From contig CAKUYY010000027.1 of NCBI GenBank assembly GCA_934717555.1, positions 1 to 18,475 of the forward strand: a stretch of DNA of 18,475 nucleotides, written 5' to 3'. The translations under genes were made by a program, and so were the position numbers. Each line of letters starts with the position of its first letter. The stretch's first letter is position 1. Below are positions 1 to 8,660 of the stretch, piece by piece. Source of the DNA: an uncultured Clostridium sp. GTDB lineage: Bacteria; Bacillota; Clostridia; Oscillospirales; Acutalibacteraceae. The notes under the pieces are model-generated. The model did not search any database. It saw only the letters and a program-made list of their open reading frames with translations, and was not told the DNA's origin.

Positions 1-251
1 GTATATAAGGGAAGAACCGGAAAGCTATCGCAGTCCGGTTGCTGTCTTTCTGGAAAAGCGCCGAAAATAACACGCTGCGCATCATCATAGCCACCCCACA
101 GCATGTATCGCTCAAATCTCAAGCCTTTTGCGATTTTCTCCGCCATGGCTGCCTGTCGCTCATCTAAAAAACCTACAAAATGGGGATAGTTTCGCAATTC
201 ACACAGACGCACGGCATCCTCTATTCTTGCGGTCAGTACAGAATCCTCCAT
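1..251 (-). CDS. ylmH: YlmH-like S4-domain RNA-binding protein, 5' part only
   Basis: This is the N-terminal 83 codons of a minus-strand gene that runs off the left edge. The visible protein has the family pattern of YlmH: a helical start, then RNYPHFVGFLDERQ and a GG-containing turn (YMLWGGYDDAQRVIFG). The S4 RNA-binding domain expected at the C terminus lies outside the window. In Bacillus, YlmH sits in the sepF-ylmG-ylmH-divIVA division cluster and is linked to ribosome quality control. I placed the start at the ATG at 251, which has a purine-rich AGAAGAG 8 nt upstream. An in-frame ATG at 278 is possible but has no ribosome binding site. It follows sepF by 39 nt and is probably co-transcribed with it. 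The identity rests on this N-terminal match plus position beside sepF. Confidence 0.8.
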   Translation of the reverse strand, partial: MEDSVLTARIEDAVRLCELRNYPHFVGFLDERQAAMAEKIAKGLRFERYMLWGGYDDAQRVIFGAFPERQQPDCDSFPVLPLY

Positions 252-290
252 ACCGGCCGCTCTTCTCTTTTCTTTCATGCCAATAAGAGA

Positions 291-779
291 TTAAAAATAG
301 ACACCGCTGTTTTCCAGCTCATCCAGCACATCGTTTCCTGTGAGCTCTACATTATAAGGCGTAATGATAAAAGTATCTGTGGCTACCCGTTTAATTTTCC
401 CATTGTTGGCATAGGCAACGCCGCTGAGGAAATCCAAAATTCGCCGGGATACTTCCTTTTCTGTATTCTCCAAGTTAAGTACTACCGTGTGCATTTTCAG
501 CAGTTCATCTGCCACTGCGCACGTCTCATCCCCAAATCTTTCCGGCTTAAAGAGAACCACCTGCAACTGTGTGGTCGCGTGAATATTTACAACTTTATTG
601 TTGGAAGCCCCCATGCTGGCGCGGCGGGGGGTGTCCCTCTCTCTTGTTTCCTCGCGGTCGCGTCTGGAGTAAACTACCTCTTCCTCTTCTTCCTCGTCCA
701 TCTCGTCGTAATCCTCATAATCGTATTCATCTTCCGGCGGGGTCCACATATCCTTTAGCTTTTGTACAAACTTTGCCAT
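291..779 (-). CDS. sepF: Cell division protein SepF
   Basis: SepF is a cytoplasmic FtsZ partner that tethers and bundles FtsZ filaments at the septal membrane. The 162-residue protein starts with an amphipathic segment (MAKFVQKLKDMW), the usual membrane-binding helix. A very acidic, Asp/Glu/Tyr-rich linker follows (about residues 15-37), then an Arg-rich stretch. The SepF fold begins near residue 58 (VVNIHATTQLQVVLFKPE) and ends with FIITPYNVEL. I chose the ATG at 779 because GGGAGGAAAG lies just upstream; the reading frame stays open to 842 but without a comparable site. The gene follows yggS by 13 nt, matching the ylmE-ylmF order of Bacillus. YlmG, which normally sits between sepF and ylmH, is absent. 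Confidence 0.95.
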   Translation of the reverse strand: MAKFVQKLKDMWTPPEDEYDYEDYDEMDEEEEEEVVYSRRDREETRERDTPRRASMGASNNKVVNIHATTQLQVVLFKPERFGDETCAVADELLKMHTVVLNLENTEKEVSRRILDFLSGVAYANNGKIKRVATDTFIITPYNVELTGNDVLDELENSGVYF

Positions 780-792
780 AAAACTTTCCTCC

Positions 793-1521
793 CTATTTTG
801 TGTAATTTCTTGCGCCAAAGAGCGCGGAACCAATGCGAACAATATTGGCTCCTTCTAAAATAGCTTCTTCATAGTCTCCTGACATTCCCATAGACAAAAA
901 CTGTATGCTACCATTATCTATTTTTTTGGCCCTTATGTCAATAAACAGTTGATACATCCGGGAAAAATATTCGCGAATCTCTTCTTTTTTCTCACAAATC
1001 GGCGGAATTGCCATCAAGCCTTGTAGACAAACACCAGGCAAAGTATCAATCTGGCTCACCAGTTCGGGCAATGCCTCTGGAGAAATTCCTGATTTGCTTT
1101 CTTCCCCGCCTATGTTCACTTCCACCAGGATTTCCGTGGTGCATCCCTGTTTTTGAGAAATCCGGGAAATCTCCTGGGCCAGCTTCCAGCTGTCTACAGA
1201 CTGGATCATGCTCACCTTTCCCACAATCTGTCGCACCTTATTGCTCTGTAAATGCCCGATAAAATGCCGGACACAAGGATGATATTTTTCTTCCTTTTCT
1301 AAAAATTCCTGTACTTTGTTCTCACCAATTACCGGAATCCCCAAATCTATGCCATAATTGATCACTTCTACCGGTACCGTTTTCGTCGCGGCCAACAAGG
1401 TAATATCCTCTGGTTTTCTTCCAGACTTTACCGCCGCCTCGGAAATCTTTTCCATGATTTCCTGATAATTTGCTTTTAATACTTTACAGCGGGCCTGTAA
1501 TTCATCCGACCATTTTTCCAT
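793..1521 (-). CDS. yggS: YggS/YlmE family pyridoxal-phosphate homeostasis protein
   Basis: This 242-residue protein belongs to the single-domain fold III PLP-binding family (YggS, YlmE, human PLPBP), which buffers cellular pyridoxal phosphate and affects amino-acid and keto-acid balance but has no known catalytic activity. The PLP-binding lysine is K47 in LLAATKTVP. The family motifs HFIGHLQSNK (about 86-95) and SMGMSGDYEEAI (210-221), and the closing VRIGSALFG, are all present. Its length is normal. Its ATG overlaps the end of the upstream HlyD-like gene by 20 nt, so translation of the two is probably coupled. Its own stop is 13 nt before sepF. The position is the conserved ylmE slot of the division cluster. 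Confidence 0.95.
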   Translation of the reverse strand: MEKWSDELQARCKVLKANYQEIMEKISEAAVKSGRKPEDITLLAATKTVPVEVINYGIDLGIPVIGENKVQEFLEKEEKYHPCVRHFIGHLQSNKVRQIVGKVSMIQSVDSWKLAQEISRISQKQGCTTEILVEVNIGGEESKSGISPEALPELVSQIDTLPGVCLQGLMAIPPICEKKEEIREYFSRMYQLFIDIRAKKIDNGSIQFLSMGMSGDYEEAILEGANIVRIGSALFGARNYTK

Positions 1522-2815
1522 CTTTTAAGTCCGTCCCTTCTATGACTACTTGATCGTAAAGCTGTATGGTACTTCCGCTAAACAATGCATCTTCCCCTGG
1601 GGAAGGATCACAGATTACATAGGTATTCGATGTATACAATGGCACAATTTCCTTGAAAACCAGTTCCCCGCCAAACAGAACATAAACCCCTTGTACTTCT
1701 TTTTCCTCTGTTACCGGGTTTCCATTCTCGTCCAGCACCTTGTTCCCCTGTTCATCGGTTTTCATCCGGCTTACCGTGTCCATATGGATCGCTTTCCTGC
1801 TCACGCGAATTCCCTCATAAGAATCGGTATGGATTTGGATGGGTTCCTTTCGGATATTGGCAAGGTCGCTGCTCATATAATCACACCGGAGCACGACGGT
1901 AGCGGGAGAATCCATGTCCGGCTGATTGATCGCCTCTACAGATACCGGCACCCTTTCTGTGGATGCGAAAGGCATCTGGAGTGTAACCCCTTTTTTCCCC
2001 ACTTGAAGGTTTAACATGTCATCCGCTGATATATTACACACCATATACCAGCTCAGGCTGCTGACCACTTTCCCTATCGTATTCTGAGGGGATTCCGACG
2101 GCTCTGCCGCTAGTTTTTCCTCCACCTGTTCCGATGTCAAGGACAAAATCTCGTCAGCAGAAAACTCGGATTCATATCCATCCAGCGAGCTGACAAAATA
2201 TCCCGCAAGGGGCGATGTCACCGAACCAATACTCTCACTATGTTGTTCTTGTAGCTGATCCATCTGCTGCTGCAAGCTTTGAATCCTGCCGTCAAAATTT
2301 TCTACTTTTTTTGTGACGATCTGCCATTCATTGAGCTGATAGAGAAGGTCTTCCCTCTGTTGATCCAACTCTGAATATTCCCCTTCCAAAATAGCGGTCT
2401 GCATGGACTTTAATCTTTGCAAAATCTGCCTATCCAAAGAATCTGGGCTCGTAAACGCTTCTGAGGCCCGGGATAATTGCTGGAGGCGGTCTTTTTCTTC
2501 CTGCAAGGTTTCTAAACTTTTCTGCGTACTTACATCTGATGCGCTGGTATAAATTTCTGCTACCTTGCCATCTTTAGAAACCTTGTCCCCATCCTCCAGC
2601 AGATAGGTCAACACACCGTCAGTGGTATTGGAAAGAATGGTTTCATCTCTCATAACAAACCCCGTAGAGGAAATGGTTTCATCTACTTCTGCATAGGAGG
2701 CTATTTCCGTTTGAATCTGGGAATAGGTGCTGCTAAAAATCTGATAACCGATATACACCAGTAAAACTAGTACGATCGCTATGATTCCCGCTCTTTTTAA
2801 CCATTTTTTATACAC
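1502..2815 (-). CDS. HlyD-like membrane-anchored adaptor protein
   Basis: This 437-residue protein has a short basic cytoplasmic start, one membrane segment (about residues 9-27) and a large extracytoplasmic part. That part opens with a beta-rich, lipoyl-like half (SSTGFVMRDETIL, DGVLTYLLEDGDKVSKDGKVAEI). A long Gln/Glu/Leu-rich coiled coil follows (about 95-200), then the returning half (TSPLAGYFVSSLDGYE) and a beta-rich C terminus. This is the layout of HlyD/membrane-fusion adaptor proteins. The start is GTG at 2815, 7 nt after AGGAGG. No ABC transporter or other exporter gene is next to it. It sits between miaA and yggS and overlaps yggS by 20 nt, so a role in the envelope or septum rather than in export is possible. 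That role is inference. Confidence 0.75.
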   Translation of the reverse strand: MYKKWLKRAGIIAIVLVLLVYIGYQIFSSTYSQIQTEIASYAEVDETISSTGFVMRDETILSNTTDGVLTYLLEDGDKVSKDGKVAEIYTSASDVSTQKSLETLQEEKDRLQQLSRASEAFTSPDSLDRQILQRLKSMQTAILEGEYSELDQQREDLLYQLNEWQIVTKKVENFDGRIQSLQQQMDQLQEQHSESIGSVTSPLAGYFVSSLDGYESEFSADEILSLTSEQVEEKLAAEPSESPQNTIGKVVSSLSWYMVCNISADDMLNLQVGKKGVTLQMPFASTERVPVSVEAINQPDMDSPATVVLRCDYMSSDLANIRKEPIQIHTDSYEGIRVSRKAIHMDTVSRMKTDEQGNKVLDENGNPVTEEKEVQGVYVLFGGELVFKEIVPLYTSNTYVICDPSPGEDALFSGSTIQLYDQVVIEGTDLKDGKMVG

Positions 2816-2843
2816 CTAGCGGCCTCCTTTCCCTTGTATTCTA

Positions 2844-3788
2844 TCACAGAATGTGTGCAATCTCCATAGTCAATAGGGATTTCTTTACAATATCTTCAAA
2901 ATTTTCACATTCGTCCACATAGATCCACTGTACCCATTCTTCCCGGCGGAACCATGTAAGCTGCCGTTTGGCATAACGCCGGGTACTCTGTTTTAAGTGG
3001 TCGACCGCTTCTTGCAATGAACACTCCCCCCGTACCCATGGCGCCAATTCCTTATATCCAATGGCGCCCATAGCGGTGCTACTATAAGGAGAGGAAAGAA
3101 CCTTCCTAGCCTCTTCCAGCAACCCTTGTTTGATCATTTGATCCACCCGGCGGTCAATACGCTGGTACAGAATATCCCGGTCCCGATAATCCAATCCAAT
3201 GACACAATGCTGATAAGGGCTAGGGCGCAAACGGGATTTCCGGATATGCTCCGTCATGGTTATGCCTGTGGTCTGGTAAATCTCTATCGCTCTCAGAATC
3301 CGCTTCTGGTTGTTGGGATGCAGGCGGGCGGCAGATTCTGGATCATAGGAGCGCAGCTCTTCCAGCAAGGATTCCACACCCTCTTGTTCCAATCTTTTTT
3401 GCAGCGTTTCCCTCATTTGGGGGGCCGTCTGTTCCTGTACAAATTGCACATGGTTAATAAGGGAACTGACATATAGCCCGGTTCCTCCCGCTAAGATAGG
3501 CAAATGCCCCCTGCGGTAAATTTCTTGTATACAACAGCGGGCTTCTTCCACATATTGGGCCACGCTATAGCTCTGGGAACTATCCAGAAAGTCCAGCAGA
3601 TGGTGGGGTACCCCTTTTTGCTCCTCTACGGTAGGCTTTGCCGTTCCAATATCCATTCCCTTGTAAATCTGCATGGAGTCCGCGGAAATCACTTCTCCTC
3701 CTGTCCGCAGGGCCAGTTCCACCGCCAAAGCCGTTTTTCCTGAGGCGGTGGGGCCCACTACCGCCAACAACGGTATTTTCTTTTCCAT
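2844..3788 (-). CDS. miaA: tRNA dimethylallyltransferase MiaA
   Basis: MiaA transfers a dimethylallyl group from DMAPP to N6 of A37 in tRNAs that read codons starting with U, giving i6A37. The 314-residue protein has the P-loop GPTASGKT (12-19), the family block SADSMQIYKGMDIGTAKP (35-52) containing the catalytic aspartate D37, the GVPHHLLD motif (59-66) and GGTGLYV (101-107). The C-terminal RYAKRQLTWFRR segment, a tRNA-contacting region, is also present. Its length is typical. The ATG lies 6 nt after the mutL stop and has only a weak GGGTG upstream, so translational coupling to mutL is likely. MiaB, the next enzyme acting on the same base, is encoded upstream in the same direction. Confidence 0.97.
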   Translation of the reverse strand: MEKKIPLLAVVGPTASGKTALAVELALRTGGEVISADSMQIYKGMDIGTAKPTVEEQKGVPHHLLDFLDSSQSYSVAQYVEEARCCIQEIYRRGHLPILAGGTGLYVSSLINHVQFVQEQTAPQMRETLQKRLEQEGVESLLEELRSYDPESAARLHPNNQKRILRAIEIYQTTGITMTEHIRKSRLRPSPYQHCVIGLDYRDRDILYQRIDRRVDQMIKQGLLEEARKVLSSPYSSTAMGAIGYKELAPWVRGECSLQEAVDHLKQSTRRYAKRQLTWFRREEWVQWIYVDECENFEDIVKKSLLTMEIAHIL

Positions 3789-3794
3789 CTGTCA

Positions 3795-5822
3795 TCACAC
3801 CCTGCCGAATTGCTTTTCAATTTCTTTTTTCCGGATGGCAATAGAGACCGGCCTTCCATGGGGACAATACCGGATCTCTGGATTTTCCTCCAGCTTCTTG
3901 GCCAAATCTATCAATTCCTGCGATTCACTGTGATTGCCCGCTTTCACAGCCGCCCGACAGGCAATGTTATGATAGAGCCAATCCAAATGTTCGGTATGTA
4001 AATCGTTTTTTTGCAGCCGGAGATAGCCCGCAATTTCTATTATAGCGGACGCAATATCTGTTCCGTCCAAAGAGAGAGGCGCGGAACGCACCAGCACGGT
4101 CCCTGCCCCAAAATCGTCCACTTCAAAACCAGCCTCATCCAATAATTTTTGATGTTCCAGCAATGCGCTGTATTCCTCTTTTTCCAACGTCACCGGGACC
4201 GCTTCCAAAAGCATTTGAGCGCAGCTTTTCCCGCTCTCCCGTTTTAACTTTTCATATAGGATCCGTTCGTGGGCCGCGTGTTTGTCAATCAACAGCAGCT
4301 GGTCTTTTCCATATTCCACTAAAATATAAGTTTGAAAGGCTTCCCCAATCAAACGGGTTTTCTTTTCTTCCTTTTCAAAAGCAATCTGTTCCACTCCCGG
4401 CAAAACGACAGGGGGCTCAGGTATGGATTGTTCTTTTTTCTTTATCTCCTGGATCTTTCGCGGTTCTTGCTGCGGGGAAGTCTCCGCCGGTTGAATATCC
4501 TCTTTTTTCTCCGGCTCTATCTGTCGATGCTTCATGGCGTCTTCATAAGGTATACTTTGCCCAATATCGCTTACCCGGACAGCGGAAAAAACTGTCTTAG
4601 GTGGAATCGAAACTTCCGGTTCCTCTTCCTGATGATTCTGTTTTTTCTCAGCCAGAGAGGTCTCTTCTAAAAGCACCATTTTCTCTTGCTTTTCTGGAGA
4701 CAAGGGGGTTAAGGTCCGCGTAGGCGTAGGCACTGCCCATTTCTCTTGAACCGTTTTTGGGGGCTCTTCCTTTTTCTTGTCCATTGCATGAGACGGAACC
4801 TTTTTGGAGAAAGACAGTTCACTGCGGCTGTCCCCCGCCAAAAGGGCGGATTTTACCCCATGGTAAACCGCTTCAAAAATAGGCCGTTCATTGATAAAGC
4901 GCACTTCTATTTTTGCCGGATGCACGTTGACATCCACCGCTTCGCAGGAAATCTCCAAATGTAGCACGCAACTGGGAAATTTCCCAACCATGATGGAACC
5001 CTTAAACGCTTCCTCCAGAGCCGCCATAGCGGTACGGCTTTTCACATAACGCCCGTTGATGAAGAAGTGCTGCATGCTCCGGGTAGGGCGGGACGCGGAA
5101 GGCTTACTAACAAATCCTGTCACCTTCACGCCGTCCAGCTGATAATCCACAGGGATCAGCCCACCGGTAAATTCCTTCCCATAAACGGCGTAAATACAGG
5201 ATTTCAGCTGTCCGTCCCCGGGGGTTTGAAGTTGATTTTTTCCGTCTCGTATAAAGCGTATGGAAATCTCCGGATGGGACAAGGCAATACGATCCACTAC
5301 CCCCGCCACAGCATTGGCCTCTGACACATCTTTTTTCAGAAATTTCATCCGGGCCGGCGTGTTATAAAACAGATCCCGAATCACCAGCGTAGTCCCTACC
5401 GGGCACCCCGCGTCCTCACACCCGGACTCGCTTTCTCCGCCGTCAATCTGGTAATGGGTCCCAGCCAGTTCCTCTTGGGTACGGGTAAGCAGGGTCACTT
5501 TAGATACCGCACAGATAGAGGCGAGAGCTTCCCCGCGGAATCCCAAAGTGCCGATATGATCCAGGTCATCCTGTTGATAAACCTTACTGGTAGCGTGGCG
5601 TATAAACGCTTTGGGAACATCTTCCCTGGCAATCCCACATCCATCGTCCGTCACCCGCATAAAGGTCGTCCCACCATGTTGGATTTCCACAGTAATGGAA
5701 GTAGCCCCCGCATCGATGGCGTTTTCCACCACCTCCTTGATTACGGAAGAAGGGCGTTCCACCACCTCTCCCGCAGCGATTAATTCCGCAACATGTTTAT
5801 CTAGTACATGAATTTTTCCCAA
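3795..5822 (-). CDS. mutL: DNA mismatch repair protein MutL, endonuclease type
   Basis: MutL links mismatch recognition by MutS to downstream repair. The N-terminal GHKL ATPase shows ENAIDAGA (33-40), DDGCGI (59-64), GFRGEAL (94-100) and the DLFYNTPAR loop. A long low-complexity linker rich in Lys, Glu and Pro (about 330-480) joins it to the C-terminal dimerisation domain. That domain has the metal-dependent nicking motif as DKHAAHERILYE (513-524; consensus DQHAX2EX4E), the ACR motif near 621-623 and CPHGRP (653-658). The protein should therefore nick DNA itself, as expected where MutH is absent. The start is TTG at 5822, 7 nt after GGAGG; no in-frame ATG fits the conserved N terminus. It lies 81 nt after mutS and 6 nt before miaA. 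Confidence 0.97.
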   Translation of the reverse strand: MGKIHVLDKHVAELIAAGEVVERPSSVIKEVVENAIDAGATSITVEIQHGGTTFMRVTDDGCGIAREDVPKAFIRHATSKVYQQDDLDHIGTLGFRGEALASICAVSKVTLLTRTQEELAGTHYQIDGGESESGCEDAGCPVGTTLVIRDLFYNTPARMKFLKKDVSEANAVAGVVDRIALSHPEISIRFIRDGKNQLQTPGDGQLKSCIYAVYGKEFTGGLIPVDYQLDGVKVTGFVSKPSASRPTRSMQHFFINGRYVKSRTAMAALEEAFKGSIMVGKFPSCVLHLEISCEAVDVNVHPAKIEVRFINERPIFEAVYHGVKSALLAGDSRSELSFSKKVPSHAMDKKKEEPPKTVQEKWAVPTPTRTLTPLSPEKQEKMVLLEETSLAEKKQNHQEEEPEVSIPPKTVFSAVRVSDIGQSIPYEDAMKHRQIEPEKKEDIQPAETSPQQEPRKIQEIKKKEQSIPEPPVVLPGVEQIAFEKEEKKTRLIGEAFQTYILVEYGKDQLLLIDKHAAHERILYEKLKRESGKSCAQMLLEAVPVTLEKEEYSALLEHQKLLDEAGFEVDDFGAGTVLVRSAPLSLDGTDIASAIIEIAGYLRLQKNDLHTEHLDWLYHNIACRAAVKAGNHSESQELIDLAKKLEENPEIRYCPHGRPVSIAIRKKEIEKQFGRV

Positions 5823-5858
5823 GAGAATCCCTCCTTCACCAATACATTTTAATAGACA

Positions 5859-5896
5859 TTATCCATTTCGTATAAAGTTATATGGTTTATCCATTT
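5859..5896. repeat. Short direct repeat in the mutS-mutL gap
   Basis: The 10-mer TTATCCATTT occurs at 5859-5868 and again at 5887-5896, spaced 28 nt apart, inside the AT-rich 81-nt gap between mutS and mutL. No clear promoter or terminator is visible here. It may be a protein-binding pair or chance in AT-rich sequence. Confidence 0.3.
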
Positions 5897-5903
5897 TGTG
5901 ATT

Positions 5904-8516
5904 TTATTTCACTAGTTTTGAGAGCTCAAATAGAGCGTTCATCGCCTCAATAGGGGTTAAGGTATTGACATCCAGCTGACGCAGCTTCTCTACGACTAAA
6001 CTTTCTCCAGAAGGGATAAGGGAAATTTGCTGCTGGATTTCCTCTCTCTTTTTTATGGATGGGGTATCCTCCACAGGCCTGTCGCCGTTTTCTAATTCTT
6101 TTAATACCTGTTTAGCCCGGCTGACCACCCAATCAGGGATTCCTGCCAGCTTCGCCACCTCGATGCCATAGCTATCATCGGCCCCTCCCGGTACAATCCG
6201 CCGCAAAAATGTGATATCGTCCCCGCGTTTTTTGACCGCTACATTATAATTCTTCACACCCGAGATCATTTTTTCCAAAGCGGTCAATTCGTGATAATGG
6301 GTGGCAAACAAGGTTTTAGCCCCTAATTTACGTTTGTCCGCTACAAACTCCAGCACTGCCCGGGCGATGCTCATCCCGTCAAAGGTAGAGGTTCCCCGCC
6401 CGATTTCGTCCAATACCAGCAGGCTGCGGTTGGTGGCGTTCTTTAAAATATGGGCTACTTCGTTCATTTCCACCATAAAGGTAGATTGTCCCGAAGCCAA
6501 GTCATCGGAAGCGCCCACCCTTGTAAAGATGCTGTCCACAATCCCAATTTCCGCAGAAGCCGCAGGCACAAACGACCCGATCTGAGCCATCAGGACAATC
6601 AGGGCCGTCTGCCTCATATAAGTGGATTTTCCCGCCATATTGGGACCGGTGATGATAGCCACTCGGTTATCGTGGAGATCCAATGTTACATCATTCGGTA
6701 CAAACGGCGCGCCATTGAGCAGAGCTTCCACTACCGGATGCCTGCTTTCCCGGAGCATAATCTTTCCATCCAGATTAACCAAAGGCCGGCAATAGTTGTT
6801 TTGTTCCGCTACCTGGGCGAAAGAACACAATACGTCCAGCCTGGCAATAGCACGGGCTGTCTGCTGTACCCTGGAAAGCTGTCCCGCCACCTGCCTTCGA
6901 ACATCGTCAAACACCTGATATTCCAGCTGTACCGCCCTATCTTTGGCCCCCAAAATGCGGCCTTCCAAATCTTTTAATTCCTGGGTGATATAGCGCTCAC
7001 AATTGGTAAGGGTCTGTTTTCGGATATAGTTTTCCGGCACTTGGTCTTTATAGGAGTTGGTCACTTCAATATAATAACCGAATACCCGGTTATATCCTAC
7101 CTTTAGTTTGGGAATCCCTGTTTTTTCCCGCTCTTGCGCCTCAATCCGGGCGATCACGCCTTTGCCGTCGGCCATATCTCCCCGGAGAAGGTCTATTTCC
7201 TCATGGAATCCCCTTTGGATAATGCCCCCTTCCCGTACGGAAAAAGGCGGGTCCTCCACGATCGCGCGGTCAATCAGGGTTTGTATGTCCTCCATGATGT
7301 CCATATTGTGGCAGATATCGGAAAGCATCGCTGATTTTGCGCCCTCCAGGGCAGCTTTCAACTCCGGCAGTTTTTGCAGGGTATTGCATAAAGATCTCAG
7401 TTCCCTTCCGTTGGCAGACCCGTATACAATACGGGTCATCAGGCGTTCCATATCGAAAACCCCGGAAAGCTGTTCTAAGACCGCTCCCCGCATCATGACG
7501 TTTTCCAACAATTCTTCCACCGCATTCTGCCGCCGGATGATCTGGGCGCAACTTACCAGGGGCTGTTCCATCCATGTGCGGATCAGGCGTTTTCCCATAG
7601 CGGTCTTTGTCTGATCCAATACCCAGAGCAGGGAACCTTTCTTTTCCTTGCTCCGCATAGTTTCCAAAAGCTCTAAGTTACGGCGGGTATTGAGATCCAG
7701 CTGCATAAACTGAGCCCCGCTATACACATCGATCAGGTTCATGCGCTCTAAACCCGTACGCTGTGTCTCCTGAAGATAGGAAAGCAGCGCCCCCAGACAG
7801 CAAACGGTCTCCTCTTTTCCGTCCAGGCCCAGCTGTTCTACCGACTGCTTCTCAAATTGTTTGAGCAAGGTTTCCTCACAAAGGTCATATTCGTACCGGC
7901 TATCCTCCAGCATCTCTACGCTGGCTGTGGACAGCCGGTCCTTGATAAAGTCCGGCAGGCTTTTCATTTTGACAGCGTCGCCGCCTATCAAGATTTCTTT
8001 GGGCATAAAACGGCCTAACTCATTCTTGACGCTGGACTCCAGGTCTTTTTCCTCCATCTGGGTAGCGTACAATTCCCCTGTGGAGACGTCGCAAAAACAA
8101 ACGCCCGCTTTCCGGTTCCGGACAAACAGAGAACAGATAAAATTATTTTTGGTTTCATCCAGCATGCTCCCCTCCATCACGGTTCCCGGGGTGATAACGC
8201 GGATGATATCCCGCTTAACAATCCCCTTCGCCGTGGCGGGGTCTTCCATCTGCTCACAAATGGCCACTTTATATCCTTTGGATACCAGGCGGGCAATGTA
8301 GCTCTCACTGCTGTGATACGGCACCCCGCACATCGGGGCCCGTTCCTCCTGCCCGCAGTCCCGTCCTGTTAAGGTCAGCTCCAATTCCTTAGACGCTGTT
8401 TTCGCGTCCTCAAAAAACATCTCATAAAAATCGCCTAAACGAAAAAACAGGATGGTATTGGGGTACTGCTCTTTTATTTTTAAATATTGTTGCATCATGG
8501 GGGACAACTGCGCCAT
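5904..8516 (-). CDS. mutS: DNA mismatch repair protein MutS
   Basis: MutS is the mismatch-recognition ATPase that starts repair and recruits MutL. The 870-residue protein begins directly with the mismatch-binding domain, including the intercalating Phe and contacting Glu in LGDFYEMF (F30, E32). The connector and lever/clamp regions follow, then the ABC-type ATPase with Walker A GPNMAGKS (624-631), the Walker B segment LLVLDEIGRGTSTFDG (D703) and ATHYHEL. A C-terminal helical tail (LTPIEAMNALFELSKLV) matches the tetramer/beta-clamp end of the family. Length is normal for MutS1. The ATG at 8516 is preceded by AAGGGAG at a slightly long spacing. A terminator lies between ricA and mutS, so mutS probably heads its own unit. 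A TTGACA at 8551-8556 is upstream, but I see no matching -10 box. Confidence 0.98.
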   Translation of the reverse strand: MAQLSPMMQQYLKIKEQYPNTILFFRLGDFYEMFFEDAKTASKELELTLTGRDCGQEERAPMCGVPYHSSESYIARLVSKGYKVAICEQMEDPATAKGIVKRDIIRVITPGTVMEGSMLDETKNNFICSLFVRNRKAGVCFCDVSTGELYATQMEEKDLESSVKNELGRFMPKEILIGGDAVKMKSLPDFIKDRLSTASVEMLEDSRYEYDLCEETLLKQFEKQSVEQLGLDGKEETVCCLGALLSYLQETQRTGLERMNLIDVYSGAQFMQLDLNTRRNLELLETMRSKEKKGSLLWVLDQTKTAMGKRLIRTWMEQPLVSCAQIIRRQNAVEELLENVMMRGAVLEQLSGVFDMERLMTRIVYGSANGRELRSLCNTLQKLPELKAALEGAKSAMLSDICHNMDIMEDIQTLIDRAIVEDPPFSVREGGIIQRGFHEEIDLLRGDMADGKGVIARIEAQEREKTGIPKLKVGYNRVFGYYIEVTNSYKDQVPENYIRKQTLTNCERYITQELKDLEGRILGAKDRAVQLEYQVFDDVRRQVAGQLSRVQQTARAIARLDVLCSFAQVAEQNNYCRPLVNLDGKIMLRESRHPVVEALLNGAPFVPNDVTLDLHDNRVAIITGPNMAGKSTYMRQTALIVLMAQIGSFVPAASAEIGIVDSIFTRVGASDDLASGQSTFMVEMNEVAHILKNATNRSLLVLDEIGRGTSTFDGMSIARAVLEFVADKRKLGAKTLFATHYHELTALEKMISGVKNYNVAVKKRGDDITFLRRIVPGGADDSYGIEVAKLAGIPDWVVSRAKQVLKELENGDRPVEDTPSIKKREEIQQQISLIPSGESLVVEKLRQLDVNTLTPIEAMNALFELSKLVK

Positions 8517-8623
8517 ATGTACTATCGCTCCCTTATCGGCTTGATCTTTGTGTCAATTCCTACCATTCTGATCGTTTCCTATTCTTCTTTTTCAGAACAA
8601 AAAAACTTCCCCAAAACAAACAA

Positions 8624-8645
8624 GGGCGGAGCCACGCTCCGCACC
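8624..8645 (-). terminator. Intrinsic terminator after the ricA-like gene
   Basis: A perfect 7-bp stem GCGGAGC/GCTCCGC with a 3-nt loop (8626-8642) is extended by two G-C pairs past one bulge. On the minus strand it is followed by a T-rich run (TTGTTTGTTTT). It begins 16 nt after the ricA-like stop and separates the miaB-ricA unit from mutS. Confidence 0.75.
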
Positions 8646-8660
8646 CTGCTGCATTCTTGA

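Noticed and set aside
6450..6977. Long open frame on the plus strand opposite mutS
   Set aside because: It is antisense to a certain MutS domain region, has no ribosome binding site and no family-like pattern; similar plus-strand frames opposite mutL and miaB were dropped for the same reason.
8551..8556. TTGACA as the -35 box of a mutS promoter
   Set aside because: No acceptable -10 box lies 16-18 nt downstream, so I did not list it as a promoter.
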